This document shows, piece after piece, positions 45,233-56,099 of a DNA stretch of 64,000 nucleotides. The stretch's first letter is position 1. Every line of letters starts with the position of its first letter. A program made the position numbers and the translations under genes. The notes under the pieces are model-generated. The model did no database searches. It was not told the origin of the DNA and saw nothing but the letters and a program-made list of their open reading frames with translations. Where the stretch lies: positions 53,469,813-53,533,812 of the forward strand of contig OY998176.1 in NCBI GenBank assembly GCA_963921935.1, in the 5' to 3' direction. The stretch is from Galeruca laticollis. Taxonomy: Eukaryota; Arthropoda; Insecta; Coleoptera; Chrysomelidae.

Positions 45233-46516
45233 TGTAGAAGAGAAAGTATTAGAACATATAAAATTTGATATATTATTCTTCAAACGCTATGTTGACGACT
45301 GTTTAGCTGCTATTCCAGAAGACAAATGTAATGAATTCCTCAATATTTTTAATTCTTTTAACTCTAAAATACAATTTACCATAGAAATTGAAAAAAACAA
45401 TAATATAAATTTTCTAGATATGACACTAATGAAAACCAATGATAATAAAATTGAAACTAGATTATATACAAAAGAAACTTGGTCAGGACGATATCTAAAT
45501 TATAATTCATGCCATCCAAAAATACAAAAAAATAGTGTTATTATAGGATTGATAGATAGAGCTATAAAACTAACTTCACCTAAATATCGTCCTGAAATAA
45601 TTAAAAAACTTAAGATTGTTTTAGAAAATAATCACTATCCTTCAAATCAAATAAATAAAATTATTCAACAACGTACGTACAAATACTACAACAACAATAT
45701 AAAACTAAATTCACTAACAACTTTGAACCACGAAAAAAATATATATATAGCTCTACCTTATACGAATCAATTATCAGAAAAACTAAAATATATATTATCT
45801 AAACATAATATCAAAATATGCCATAAACCAAATAATACACTATCATCACTATTTACTAAATTAAAAAGCAAAACTAAAAATAATAAGAAATCAAATGTTA
45901 TATACTCCATACCATGCTTAAACTGTTCAAAAAATTATGTAGGAATGACTACACAATATCTAGAAAGCCGAATAAACGGCCATAAATACACTAAAAATGC
46001 ATCCACAGCGCTACACAAACATGAACATAACGAAAATCATGAGTTCGATTTCAAAAACACAAAAATTTTAACACAAGACACAAATTATCAAAAACTCAAA
46101 ATCAAAGAAATGATATATATAAAACAAGATAAATTATCAGTAAATGACAAACAAGACATAAAAAACTTGAGTCAAATTTATTACAAATTAATTAATTAAT
46201 TTATTTTCATCACTCCAAACATAATATCGTTGCGTAAATATCTAAGGTAGGTATTCTATTACTATTGACACTTCATGACATTTTATTGACTTTTTCAAAA
46301 TAATTTTTACAATAACTGTATTTTATGTAATTCAATTTTAATATTTATACATATTCTTTTGAAAATGCTCCTAAAATAAGAGCGAAACGTCAAGTTTGAT
46401 AAGTCTTTATTCGAAAATATATTTTAACTAATATATATGTTTCATTCCACAACCTTTGAACCCAAGAAGATATAATTCTAAATATTATCGGAAGGTTGAA
46501 GAACCTAAGTGAATTT
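45233..46516 (+). pseudogene. inverted, 5'-truncated Penelope copy
   Basis: Begins in mid-RT (Y-V-E-E-K-V-L-E-H, equivalent to about residue 509) and is open to the normal stop at 46199. It includes Y-V-D-D and the whole GIY-YIG domain but lacks RT motifs A and B. It is almost identical to the minus-strand copy; a few substitutions are visible, for example Asn to Ile shortly before the L-D-M of 45413-45422. The near identity implies both copies arose together. Confidence 0.9.
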
Positions 46517-46528
46517 ATTTTGATTTAT
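46517..46528. repeat. right 12-bp target-site duplication of Penelope composite
   Basis: ATTTTGATTTAT, identical to 42091-42102. Confidence 0.75.
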
Positions 46529-46787
46529 ATATATTGTTGTCCTCAACATAGAGTAAAAACACCAAAGTGAAGAAGGCTTCATATTTTTTGACAAATCTTG
46601 GAAATATGCTGCCATCATAACATTCTCGGAAAATGATTTTACGCCGTTTTTTAACCTCCATTCCATGAATTTTTGGTATATATGTTTGTAACGACTCAGA
46701 TTTCGCCAGTAATAAGTCGTTTTTGGCTAATTCAGCGATTTCAGTTACATTGCGTGGAGTTAAATCCATTTCACTGTCACTCGACAT
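46529..46787 (-). pseudogene. Crypton-type recombinase, N-terminal exon
   Basis: Starts at ATG 46787 with an acidic leader (M-S-S-D-S-E-M-D) and runs to F-V-K-K-Y-E-A-F-F. A shift to the next phase then gives Y-S-M-L-R-T-T-I-Y-I-N-Q. That phase joins exactly, across the Penelope insertion and one copy of the duplication, to N-I-N-I-A-S-Y-S-K-L-Q at 42090. Most of the expected N-terminal SAM-like domain between K-Y-E and Y-S-M-L is deleted. So the gene was already damaged or has decayed since. Confidence 0.65.
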
Positions 46788-46997
46788 TTTTTAATTGAAC
46801 AAAAACTACACCAACAGAACCTAGCTATAAGGTTATAAAAATGTAAATTTATTGACAGTTCTTGATTTTTGTTCTCAAATCCCTATTGCAGTCTACTTAA
46901 TTTTGATGGTTTGACAGCTTATATCATTATATATTTTTTCTACTTCCGCTACTAAAACTGCACTTTGAACACGGGTTTGACATACACAAAACGACTC

Positions 46998-47017
46998 TTT
47001 AAACACTAGTGTTTAAA
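46998..47017. repeat. perfect 20-bp palindrome
   Basis: TTTAAACACTAGTGTTTAAA, centred on ACTAGT. It lies in DNA with no recognised gene. Confidence 0.8.
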
Positions 47018-47216
47018 ATGCGAAAAGTCACATCTCGTTTATCTTTTGTTTTTTAAACGTCAAATAACAAGTGTATCTTTTGTATGTTAAATTTCATGCT
47101 CCTTGATAATTTTGTTATTCTGCGTCATTTGATTTATCATTCAGCTGTCAGTCATCGTCCGTCATGTGATGAATATAATTCAAATATAATATAATGTTTC
47201 TCTTCCCGCGGGCGAA

Positions 47217-47357
47217 GAAAAAGTATAGTAAGCACCTCGTGTTAAAAACGTCTTTAGTCACTCGTTTCACAAGGAACTCGTTCCGCTTCGCTCCACTCGC
47301 GCCTAGTAAAACTCGTGACTAAAGTAACCTTTTTGACACTTGGTACTTAATATACTA
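47217..47357. repeat. imperfect hairpin repeat
   Basis: The left arm holds CACCTCGTGTTAAAAACG and TTTAGTCACTCGTTT. The right arm holds the complements (CGTGACTAAAGTAACCTTTT, then GACACTTGGTACTTAATA). The centre GTTCCGCTTCGCTCCACTCG is typical of small palindromic insect repeats. Confidence 0.55.
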
Positions 47358-49557
47358 TTTGTTTACAAATATTATGATACATTTAGTCAACTAGAAGATG
47401 CGGAGTGAATGGAACGGAAGCAATTATCAAATAATTGCAAATAACTCTTAGTATTAAATGCAATCTCATATCTAATAAAAGTTATCTACCATTTACACTG
47501 GCAAAATAAGAAAGAGTTTTAATTTATAATTTACGGCTGAACAAAAGACTGATAACAATATTTCTCTATAATAAATTTGACTTATCAGCGCAATTTCGCT
47601 GAAACCCGCGAAAATATGAAAAACATACGCTCCGGCCTTTGTGTTACCAAATACCAAAATAAACCTCGCCTAACTTTCTATCTCTTTCCTGCCTTCGAGG
47701 TGGAAGAGAATATGTGGCCCAACAAATGATAACTCCTACTTAACAAAATAAAACCTAACTTGTGTCTAGTTGGCGAACTCGGCAAAATCTTAATTATTCC
47801 AGTACACACGGTAAATTATATATTTGTCAGGACGAAAAACGTAATCTGAGAGTGAACAGTTATGTCCCGTCTCTTTGAAAAAATCAACAATCAACAAAAA
47901 AAATCTAATAATTATATTTGCTATCGCTACACCTTGTATATAGCAATTGACCTATACACCCAAGTTCAAAATCCAACTCGATCAATAACGAGTAAATATA
48001 TCACTAGTAAAATTTATCCCAATCTGAATTTAATTCAAAAACTTACTGCTTGTCAAACGTCCTCCGTCTCGCCGGGAATTTTCCTGATTTTTTTTCTATC
48101 TGCTGGTTCACCGCGAGTCGTGCCAATAAACGGAATCGTGATATGTCGAAAAGCAATTTAGCGTAGAGGGTAAGTCTACCGTTTGTGTATCGGAAAAGGA
48201 GACAGTTTTCGCCGTCAAGGAATAATCTCAGTATCCCTATCTTTTCCTAACACAACGGAGAGAATTTTTACCACTCGTACCGCTAACACTAAAAAAAACA
48301 CTAGTACCGTTTACCGTGGCAGGGGAAAAACCTTTCCCTTCGCGTGTTCGCCCCCCGGTACACACTGCCGCTCCTGGTCTGTGTACACTCGTTTTTTGTT
48401 TTCCCCCGACTTCGGTTTTGGGGTTTTTGTCGAGTTGCAAAAAACAGCATTTTGTTTTGTTTTTTGAATCGTGCTAGTTTTTGTTATCGAAATAATTGTA
48501 TTCAAAACAATTATTTCGCTTTGACCCAGTAAGATGTTTTTTATTTCTCTATTCTGTTTTGGCTTCGTATTGTTTTATTAAACATAATGTGTGTCGCGTT
48601 CCAGTTATTATTATGATGTAAAATAAAATATGTTTTACCGTGTGTTCTGAAATTTTCTACCATAAAATTATCTTTTAGGTATTCGTATTTATTACAATGG
48701 TCAATTTCACAAAGCACCCTTTAAATTAATAAAGAAGCGGAATTGACACTTTTTAGTAGCCCCATGATATCCTTCCTGAGGTTCTCTACACATGATAGAA
48801 CTATGTAAAGTTCCTCATCAATCACCCTGTATAAATTGATATTTCTATTATTTTTGTAATTCATCCAAATAAAACTCTTATAATAATTATGATTACATGC
48901 CTACTTAACAATACATCTTTATCCTCACATTATACTTAAAGGTTCGTGAATTTTAGCTGAAATTTTTTTAATTGAAATTAATTTTTTATATAAAATATAA
49001 GAGTAGACGAAATATGATATAGGCCAGGAGCACTACAGTTTGACATGGCTGTGTCGTGACGTAGACTAGATATTGGTTGGAATTGCTCGGAAATCACCTT
49101 AGAAAAGAAATTATGAAGGTCCGCCACCTGAAAAAGTGCAAAAAATGCAAAAATCGCTCTTATTTCTTAATATAAATCTTTAAATATGCAAGATAAAGAA
49201 AAACAGTATACTTACGAATTTGTTCTTTATGAAATTCTCTACAAGATAAAATTGGTTTGAAATCGATATATTCAATTTTTTCGTTGATAAATTAACTCTA
49301 TGTTAAAATGTCATATACCTGGAAATGTTATTGTCACTTTGACATCGATAAAAAAGGTACATCCTTTTTTATCGGATGAAAATTGCTCTTTCTCAATGTC
49401 TAGTAAGCGGACGTCACTTTTGCACAATGACAATGAGTCGCTAGTTTGGTTACTTAAAATTTCACAGCAATTAAGTGTTGGCAAAACTGCAATAACTATC
49501 AATTAGTCTGTTATGTTTTTGAATTTTAACCATATAATGGTTTTATTTTGAATCGGT
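47358..49557. other. unassigned DNA
   Basis: About 2.2 kb, slightly less AT-rich in places, with only short frames lacking any family signal. 49238-49292 matches 57690-57741 in reverse. Confidence 0.45.
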
Positions 49558-49564
49558 GTGGTAA
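49558..49564. repeat. left target-site duplication of hAT-like unit
   Basis: GTGGTAA, repeated at 55692-55698 directly outside the opposite terminus. Confidence 0.6.
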
Positions 49565-50206
49565 CAGAGTCAACACACGAGACGTGTAACTTCAATCGGC
49601 GGATTAGTTCGATAGCACAGTTAATAAGTGAAATACATTGTCCTTGTTTGTCATATATTCGTTGGAATACGTTTCTCTTTGTCTGTAAGATGAAAGAATA
49701 AAGTAGAGGGCGCTGATATTGCTACGATGTTGCAATTTTGATTGCACCCACTAAACAAGAAACATAACAAGTCTTTTTTGTGATGTTCTTTTTAGAGACT
49801 TCTCGCGATGTTTATTTAAAACGTTAATAAGATATCTCTCTAGATGTCTTAACTTTATTACCAACTATATTAATATACATGTCATGTGAATAAAACATAT
49901 TTTTGATGTACACAATAATACTTGAATTCGCAGTTACATACATATCCTATGAACTTCTTTCTAGTAACTTCCTATAGGAAACATTCATACGATGATAATT
50001 TGTATACTTCTCACTAATGTCAGATACAGAACGTTACTGTAATATTACAAATTAACATGTTTCTAAGATGATCACATGTGGATGGTTTTCAGTCTTGTGT
50101 TATATTTTATTTGCATGGAGCACATTTTTTGCAAGTACTTGAATAAAGTGGTCTTCGCTTTCGTTAGTTCCTACTTAGCTTCAGTTTAGTTATAATTCTT
50201 GTTATA

Positions 50207-50227
50207 ATGGACGAACAACAGCTATCG
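50207..50227 (+). pseudogene. possible first coding exon inside the hAT-like unit
   Basis: ATG at 50207 encodes M-D-E-Q-Q-L-S and ends at a strong donor (TCG|GTAAGT). An in-phase continuation exists at 51151 after TTTGTTCCAG (D-E-N-N-K-M-R-I-V-Y-Y-F-I-Q-K-R). A further open block at 51479 after TGTTTCACAG reads K-D-F-E-V-Y-V-M-E-W-L-R-Y-S-K-Q-R. The exact joins are uncertain. Confidence 0.25.
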
Positions 50228-52003
50228 GTAAGTCCCTATTCCAAAATCATAATTATTAAAACTTAATACTCATTCAAGACTTTAATCGGCTATTGTACAT
50301 TGAAATTCCAGGTGGCGGAATTATACACTAACATTATATAATATAGTTTACAAAATAAAGGTTTTTTCAACTTTTAAAATATTTTAGTAGTATATTTTAA
50401 AAACGATTCACGATATTTCAAATCCTAGATATGCATTATACCCTACAAAAAACTTGATATTGGAATAGGGTAGATATTATTATTAATAATAAAACATGCT
50501 AATATGTTGGCAGAGATTTGAATCTAGAAGAAAATATTTTCAATGTTCAAAATGTTTCAGAAGCTACTTACACAAATAATATGAAAAACAAATAGCTGGT
50601 AATTATGTAATGAAAGGGGAGTAACTATTTCAGATAGTCCGATATAAACATTGTATTAAACAGTACAAAAAATATTGAATCGAGTATCTCTAGTTCTAGT
50701 TTTTTTAGTAGTAGTCTTAGCCATCAATATAGTTTTGCAGGTTTAGAAAATTTTAACATTATTACTAACAATTCTTGTGAACAATTAGAGACTGTTTAAG
50801 ACTTTAAAAACAGAAATTTCTGTTTAAAGCTCATTTCCATTTGAAAATTCACTGAATACAATAAATGAGCTGTAGGTGTCCCTTACAATGGTATCTATAT
50901 TAATCTAGTTGAAGAATATGTAACTCATGATACTGAATGCTCCAGTCAACAAACAGCATGCAATTATTTATTATTGTAGAAACACAGCTATTGGATACTC
51001 AATTGGATACAATTAATTATAAACTCATTTAACTTGATAATGTGTTCATATCTCTTCCTCATAAGTAGTTTTTTTTGTATACAGTGTATTAATAATGCTT
51101 AGTTTTCATTAAGTTACAATTCCACGATGTTAATATACAATTTGTTCCAGGATGAAAATAACAAGATGAGAATAGTATATTATTTTATACAGAAAAGAAG
51201 TATGAATTTTCATAGCACACCTGAATTTACCTGCCAAATGGAGTGAGGCATGGAATAGAAGGTAAATCATGAATAGTCACTTCTCGAAATAAAATATGTT
51301 ATTATTCCTTTGAAGATCCCCGCACGTATCTCATGGAAAATTGGTCCCAGTCAATTGGCTGAAAATCAATTTTGATGTAATTTATGATGATCGATCAAAG
51401 GTCTCCATGGGCACAATTTGATCTAAAGTAATTGTTTTATTAGCTGTTGTTCAGAACACCTTTAAATGTTTCACAGATAAGGATTTTGAAGTGTACGTTA
51501 TGGAATGGTTGAGGTACTCGAAACAGCGACTCTTCCGTGAGAAAAAGTAACCGTAAGTAAACGATAGAATTTTCTTAAATCAGATTGGATTTCTGTTGAT
51601 GTAACGTAATGTTTCATTAAATCTTTATGGTGTAAATTTTTTATTAGTTTTAATATAATTGAAAAATTATTCTAATAAATTTTCTGTAAACTAGCTGTAA
51701 TGTATGTGTATCCGTTAAACTTTATTAATTCAGTTTCAAAGTATGGTATGTTATGGTAACTACGGATTAATATACCCTTTTTTATTTCTTGCTTTCACTG
51801 AATGTGTTCAAGAGTTTCCACTTTCCAGACTTCTTATGTAATATGCTTACACAATTTTATTTTTTTTTAGGCTGGATTGCTCGACAAGATATTTTTTTTT
51901 CTAATTTTGTACCTGTTTTTTTCAAATTTACTGTACTGTTCATTAATAGTGAATAAACGTTTTAAATTCTTTATTGCTTTTTTGCTATTTTATTTTAAAT
52001 GTA

Positions 52004-52992
52004 CAGGATGAACAACGAAGAACGACTGTAGGCCATATCTCAGAAAAGAATCATGGTACAACTTTCAAAAAAATTACCTTTAGGTAAGGGATCCTGAAAA
52101 ATTGCTAGAAAATATTTTGCAGTCTCTAAAATATCCGCTAGGGGTGCAATGAACACTCGAAAACATAATCACTCCAAAAAACATACTAAAGATGTCCTAA
52201 AAATACAATTTTTGAAATCTTGATGAGATTATGAATAAATTTAATTGAGGAGATTTTTTACCATTATTCTTCAAATAATGGGTGGGGAAGGTTCAAACTT
52301 ATGAACAAATGTATAACTTTTTCGTTTTTCAACCGATATTAATGATTTTAGCTGCATTTAAAAGTTTTTCTGTTTAATAAGATTGATAACAAAATTAGAT
52401 AATTTTGTACCCACTCGGAAATTTCAAATGTAAATTGAAGCATTTTTTTAATGTTTATATCTGATATTGTGAATCTTATATCTTGGAATAGATTCCTATT
52501 TTTTTACCCCTTTTCATCAGAATTTAAAAAATTCCTCATTACTTTTGAAATTTCCGAGAAAAATGGGAAAATTGTGGACTTTTCACAAAGCGTTGACAAA
52601 ATTGTCCAATTTTGTTATTTTTGTTAAGCATTTCTTATTAAAAAGGAAAAACTTTTTCAAATGAAGCCAAAAACATGGATGTCGATTATAAAAAAAGTGT
52701 TACGACATTTGTTGTTTGAGTTGAACCTTCCCCCAACCCTTACTTGAAGAATAAAGACAAAAAGTCCCTAACTACATTTTTTCATAATCTCAGCAATATA
52801 TCAAACATTGTATTTCTTGGATACGTTTAGTATGTCTTTTTTGGAGATAATCACAGTATTATGTTTTTAAGTGTTCATTCCACCCCATAGTGATTTTGCA
52901 GGGTCATTTTCCTGAAGGTATTTTTTTAAAGTTGTACTATGACTATTTTTTGAAATATGGTCGACAGCCGGCGTTCTTAGTTGTTCACCCTG
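52004..52992. mobile_element. mariner-type MITE with long inverted repeats
   Basis: The left end CAGGATGAACAACGAAGAAC and right end (inward) CAGGGTGAACAACTAAGAAC are flanked by TA. The arms match for roughly 400 bp each with many substitutions, meeting around 52450-52560. No coding capacity. The termini share CAGGGTG with the DD41D mariner element, so a transposase of that group may mobilise it (inference). Confidence 0.8.
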
Positions 52993-53814
52993 TATTTGCT
53001 GATTAGGCACAGAAACATCTATAGGATGTCATCCAGAATGTTTGAGGTATATTATTTAGAGGTTTATGTAATGTCCGTACAACATCTACGAGAATACACT
53101 GTTTTGTTTTTGAAATGTCGCATTTAGATCATTGATAAGATGTTATTTTTTAGACATTGCATTAACATCGACTAGATGTTAAAAGGCATTTCAGAATAAA
53201 ACAAAAATGTTGTTTTTAGTTCGTTATAAAGACTTTCTTTTGAGGAAGTTCTAGTAACATCACAGTAATGTAAAAAGACAGCGCTTGTACATCGCTGAAA
53301 AGTTAAGTTGAAACATCACAAATGTTAACAGCCACAAGCTGGGCATAAGCGGTTGTATAGATGTGCATGTGATGAAAACAAGAGGAAAAAAAGGAAGAAC
53401 ATTATCACAATGTGATGTTGAATTAACATAACTGTAATATTTATTTGCATAGTGGGCAGATTTGTGAAAATTAATTTTTCATTATTTTTGAAAGTGTATT
53501 GCTAAAATATGTATGTAAGTCGATGAAAAAAGAAGTTTTCTCAAAAAATACAATAGAAAAATGAATCTAAAACGAGGCAACTGGCTGAATAACTAAACAA
53601 CAGAGTACGAAATTGCACAGAGAAGAGGAATATACTTGGCAACAGCACATTAACTTCATTCCATCATCCATGTAAATGTATAATGTATGGATTGCCGGTG
53701 ATTTGATATTTTGATCAGTGATTTCGACTTTTGTTTATTACCTTACGCTTAAGTTTATTCATTATTTTTTAGTTCTAGTTAAATATAGTGTCTGTAGATT
53801 TACTTGCTTAAGTA

Positions 53815-53872
53815 GTGAAAAACTAACAATGGCACGAATGCGACCTGCTTAATTTGTGGAAACAATGAACAG
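53815..53872 (+). pseudogene. possible zinc-finger exon fragment in the hAT-like unit
   Basis: One phase reads K-T-N-N-G-T-N-A-T-C-L-I-C-G-N-N-E and then meets a donor (CA|GTAAGT). The C-x2-C-G spacing would suit the first half of a BED-type finger, which hAT transposases carry. Evidence is thin. Confidence 0.2.
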
Positions 53873-54229
53873 TAAGTTCTGAAAATGCATTACTTTCCCA
53901 AAAATAAAGTCAGGTACGTAAATAAAGGCGGGTTTACACAACGTTTACATAGTCATAATCACAGTCACAATCATAAGAGTTAAACTAATTATTTCTTATA
54001 GGTCCGTTTATACAATTGTCACAATCACAATAATAAGCATAATTTTACTGACCTTGAAGTTCCTAACTTTTAACTTTATGATTATGATTAAGACGAGGAT
54101 TGAAATGCGCATGCGTCGAAACCAACAGGCGATGAGCAATGTTGACAAAAATGCGTCTTGGTTGAAGAATGAATTTTATTGGCAGTTTTTTGGAGGTATT
54201 TTAGGTATAATTATGATTTAAAGGTAGAG

Positions 54230-54660
54230 ATTCAAAACAGAGGACAACGTGTCTCTATTTTTATTTCTAATATGCTTGGTCTATTTAATAAACTACAAAC
54301 CAAAACCTGATGAAAAAGAAATAACAACCTTTATAAAACTTAATATACTTCCACATTTCTTCAATCAATTAGCTATGACAAACGGTTTCTGGACCTCTAA
54401 CTGCTTACAAGCAGATAGAACAGGCTAAAGAATGGACTAAATGTTACAAGCCACCACCTAAATATGATGTTGGATTTGCAAATGCTTGGGTAACGCTTAT
54501 GGAAAATGCAAATTTTCTTTGAAATATCTATTGCTACGGTTGTGGACGATCTAACATTACTATAAATGTTTGTCTCCACTGTAATAAAAATAAATCTAAT
54601 GAATATTTACCTCACAAAAATTCCTCAACAAATCTACCGAGTGTTAATAAAAATTCAAAA
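54230..54660 (+). pseudogene. decayed coding-like region near the right end of the hAT-like unit
   Basis: One phase is open from about 54241 to 54434 (includes Y-K-P-K-P-D-E-K-E-I-T-T-F-I-K-L). An adjacent phase reads G-P-L-T-A-Y-K-Q-I-E-Q-A-K-E-W-T-K, D-V-G-F-A-N-A-W-V-T-L-M-E-N and, past one TGA, C-Y-G-C-G...C-L-H-C-N-K. The composition is protein-like with two C-x2-C pairs, but I recognise no family. Confidence 0.3.
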
Positions 54661-55691
54661 ACCAAATAATGAAGTCCCGATTCCCTGGACGCCGGAGTTT
54701 TGTGGAAGTTCAGAAAAGTATCTCGAAAGTAATTTAAGAAATGAACTTTGCTGTGTGGAAAATACTCACGAGCAAAATTCATCAAAACCAGTTGTATCAA
54801 AATTATTAAAAATATATCGATAGTGACATGAATGGCAAAATTAAATTACCTAATATTTGTTGAGAAGTTTTATGAAAACTATAAAAATTCATCTTGCAAT
54901 CAAAATATCGTAACTGCTTCGTTATCAGAATCCAAAAGGTGTGTATTACCTTTATCTTATAAATTACCTCTATCTAATGAATTATCTTCATCGGGTAAAT
55001 TATATTTTTGAAGTATAAGCGACTATCCTTTAAGAGGTTGTTTTATAATGTTGAAGGTGAGTAGTGATTTTTCTGTATTTTGATTTCCTAAAATTGGTTT
55101 AAATTTTGCAATAAACTGTAGCGTAAACATTTTAAATATAATTTGTACTTCAATCCTGACCAAAAACTTGAAAAAATTAAACGTTTATCTATTTTTTTGT
55201 TTATATAAATTATTGAAACTTCTACTCTTGTGTCCTCTGTGTATGTAAATTTTCAAATAAAGTTTGTTAGAAGTGTGATGTATTTATTTATAACAATATT
55301 ATTTCAAAAATACATATCATTACTTTATTTATGGATGGTACAGGAGGTGACTAGAATCAAATTTAGTGTTTCAGTACAGATGTGTGTTTCTATTTCGACA
55401 TTTTGGTATAATAGCAACCTCTACGAGATCAAAATGCACATAATACTGTAATTGAAAACACTAAATTTGTGAATGGATATTCAAATTTCCCGCGTTTGCA
55501 TTTTTTTCTAATTTCCCGCATTTTTATGACGTATTTTACCTGACCGTATATGCATAACAGAAACAGGCCACTTTCGATTACAGAAGATCGATTAAAGCGC
55601 CACCTACAAAAGTCTTTCATTACAATTGTCCAGATAAATTTTGCAGAACTAAAATAATACATTGAGTTACACGTCTCGTGTGTTGTCTCTG

Positions 55692-55698
55692 GTGGTAA
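55692..55698. repeat. right target-site duplication of hAT-like unit
   Basis: GTGGTAA, matching 49558-49564. Confidence 0.6.
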
Positions 55699-55710
55699 TT
55701 ATTTAACTTT

Positions 55711-55868
55711 GTTGTATTAATAAAGATAATTATTGTTGTTGTTCATCCATATATTCTGTAGTTTATTGTATTATGAAAGATAATTATTGTTTTTGTTCAT
55801 CCATATATTCTGTAGTTTATTGTATTAATAAAGATAATTATTGTTGTTGTTCATCCATATATTCTGTC
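55711..55868 (+). repeat. 54-bp tandem repeat, about three copies
   Basis: GTTCATCCATATATTCTGTA recurs at 55741, 55795 and 55849 (the last with C for A), separated by AAAGATAATTATTGTTGTT-like spacers. Units are nearly identical. Confidence 0.9.
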
Positions 55869-55888
55869 GTTAATTTATCTTGTTAAAA

Positions 55889-56096
55889 AACACTCGAGCT
55901 TTTCTTTTATCAGATAAATTTCTCTTTAACTCAAAGTTTTTCCAATCACTAAATTTGCTCGAAAACTGACATTAGATAAAATCGCTCCACTTTCGGTGTC
56001 GCTATTTTATCATGTCAGTTTTTCTCGTAAAATTAGTGATTGGCAAAACTGTTTCGTTGCAAAGAGAAATTTATCCGATAAAGCTCTTGTGTTTTT
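55889..56096. mobile_element. 208-bp foldback (hairpin) element
   Basis: AAACACTCGAGCTTTTCTTT at the left pairs with the right arm ending AAAGCTCTTGTGTTT. The complementarity runs inward through CAGATAAATTTCTCTTT, CCAATCACTAA, AACTGACAT and GATAAAAT to a GC-richer centre near 55990. No coding capacity. Confidence 0.8.
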
Positions 56097-56099
56097 ACT

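Larger units (their letters stand above)
42103..46516 (-). mobile_element. Penelope-like retroelement composite (full copy plus inverted truncated copy)
   Basis: The order along the plus strand is: pseudo-LTR (42103-42384), intact ORF on the minus strand (44877-42385), second pseudo-LTR in direct orientation (44878-45186), a 48-bp ORF scrap in minus orientation (45185-45232), then a plus-strand truncated copy from mid-ORF to its 3' end (45233-46516). The whole block is bounded by one 12-bp duplication inside the recombinase gene, so it arrived as a single event or was rearranged during insertion. Pseudo-LTRs and inverted partial copies are known features of Penelope elements. Confidence 0.88.
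49565..55691. mobile_element. 6.1-kb element with hAT-like termini, unknown content
   Basis: The ends read inward as CAGAGTCAACACACGAGACG (left) and CAGAGACAACACACGAGACG (right), both continuing TGTAACT. They are bordered by GTGGTAA on each side. Terminal CAGAG and a duplication of about 8 bp fit the hAT superfamily; only 7 bp match here. The interior has no long transposase frame. It holds scattered short coding-like pieces near splice signals (50207, 51151, 51479, 53815, 54230-54660) and a nested MITE. It is probably a decayed or non-autonomous element. Family assignment is inference. Confidence 0.6.

Noticed and set aside
47750..47800. AATAAAACC followed by TTGGCGAACTCGGCAAAATC, resembling an LTR end and PBS
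   Set aside because: Same reason: a single weak signal without a partner LTR or gag/pol.
47862..48467. Plus-strand frames of 99 and 94 codons (47862-48161, 48183-48467)
   Set aside because: No domain, signal peptide pattern or continuity. Overlapping frames of similar length exist on the other strand.
55711..55868. CRISPR-like look of regularly spaced repeats
   Set aside because: Repeat plus spacer are both conserved (a 54-bp tandem repeat), in an animal genome with no cas genes.
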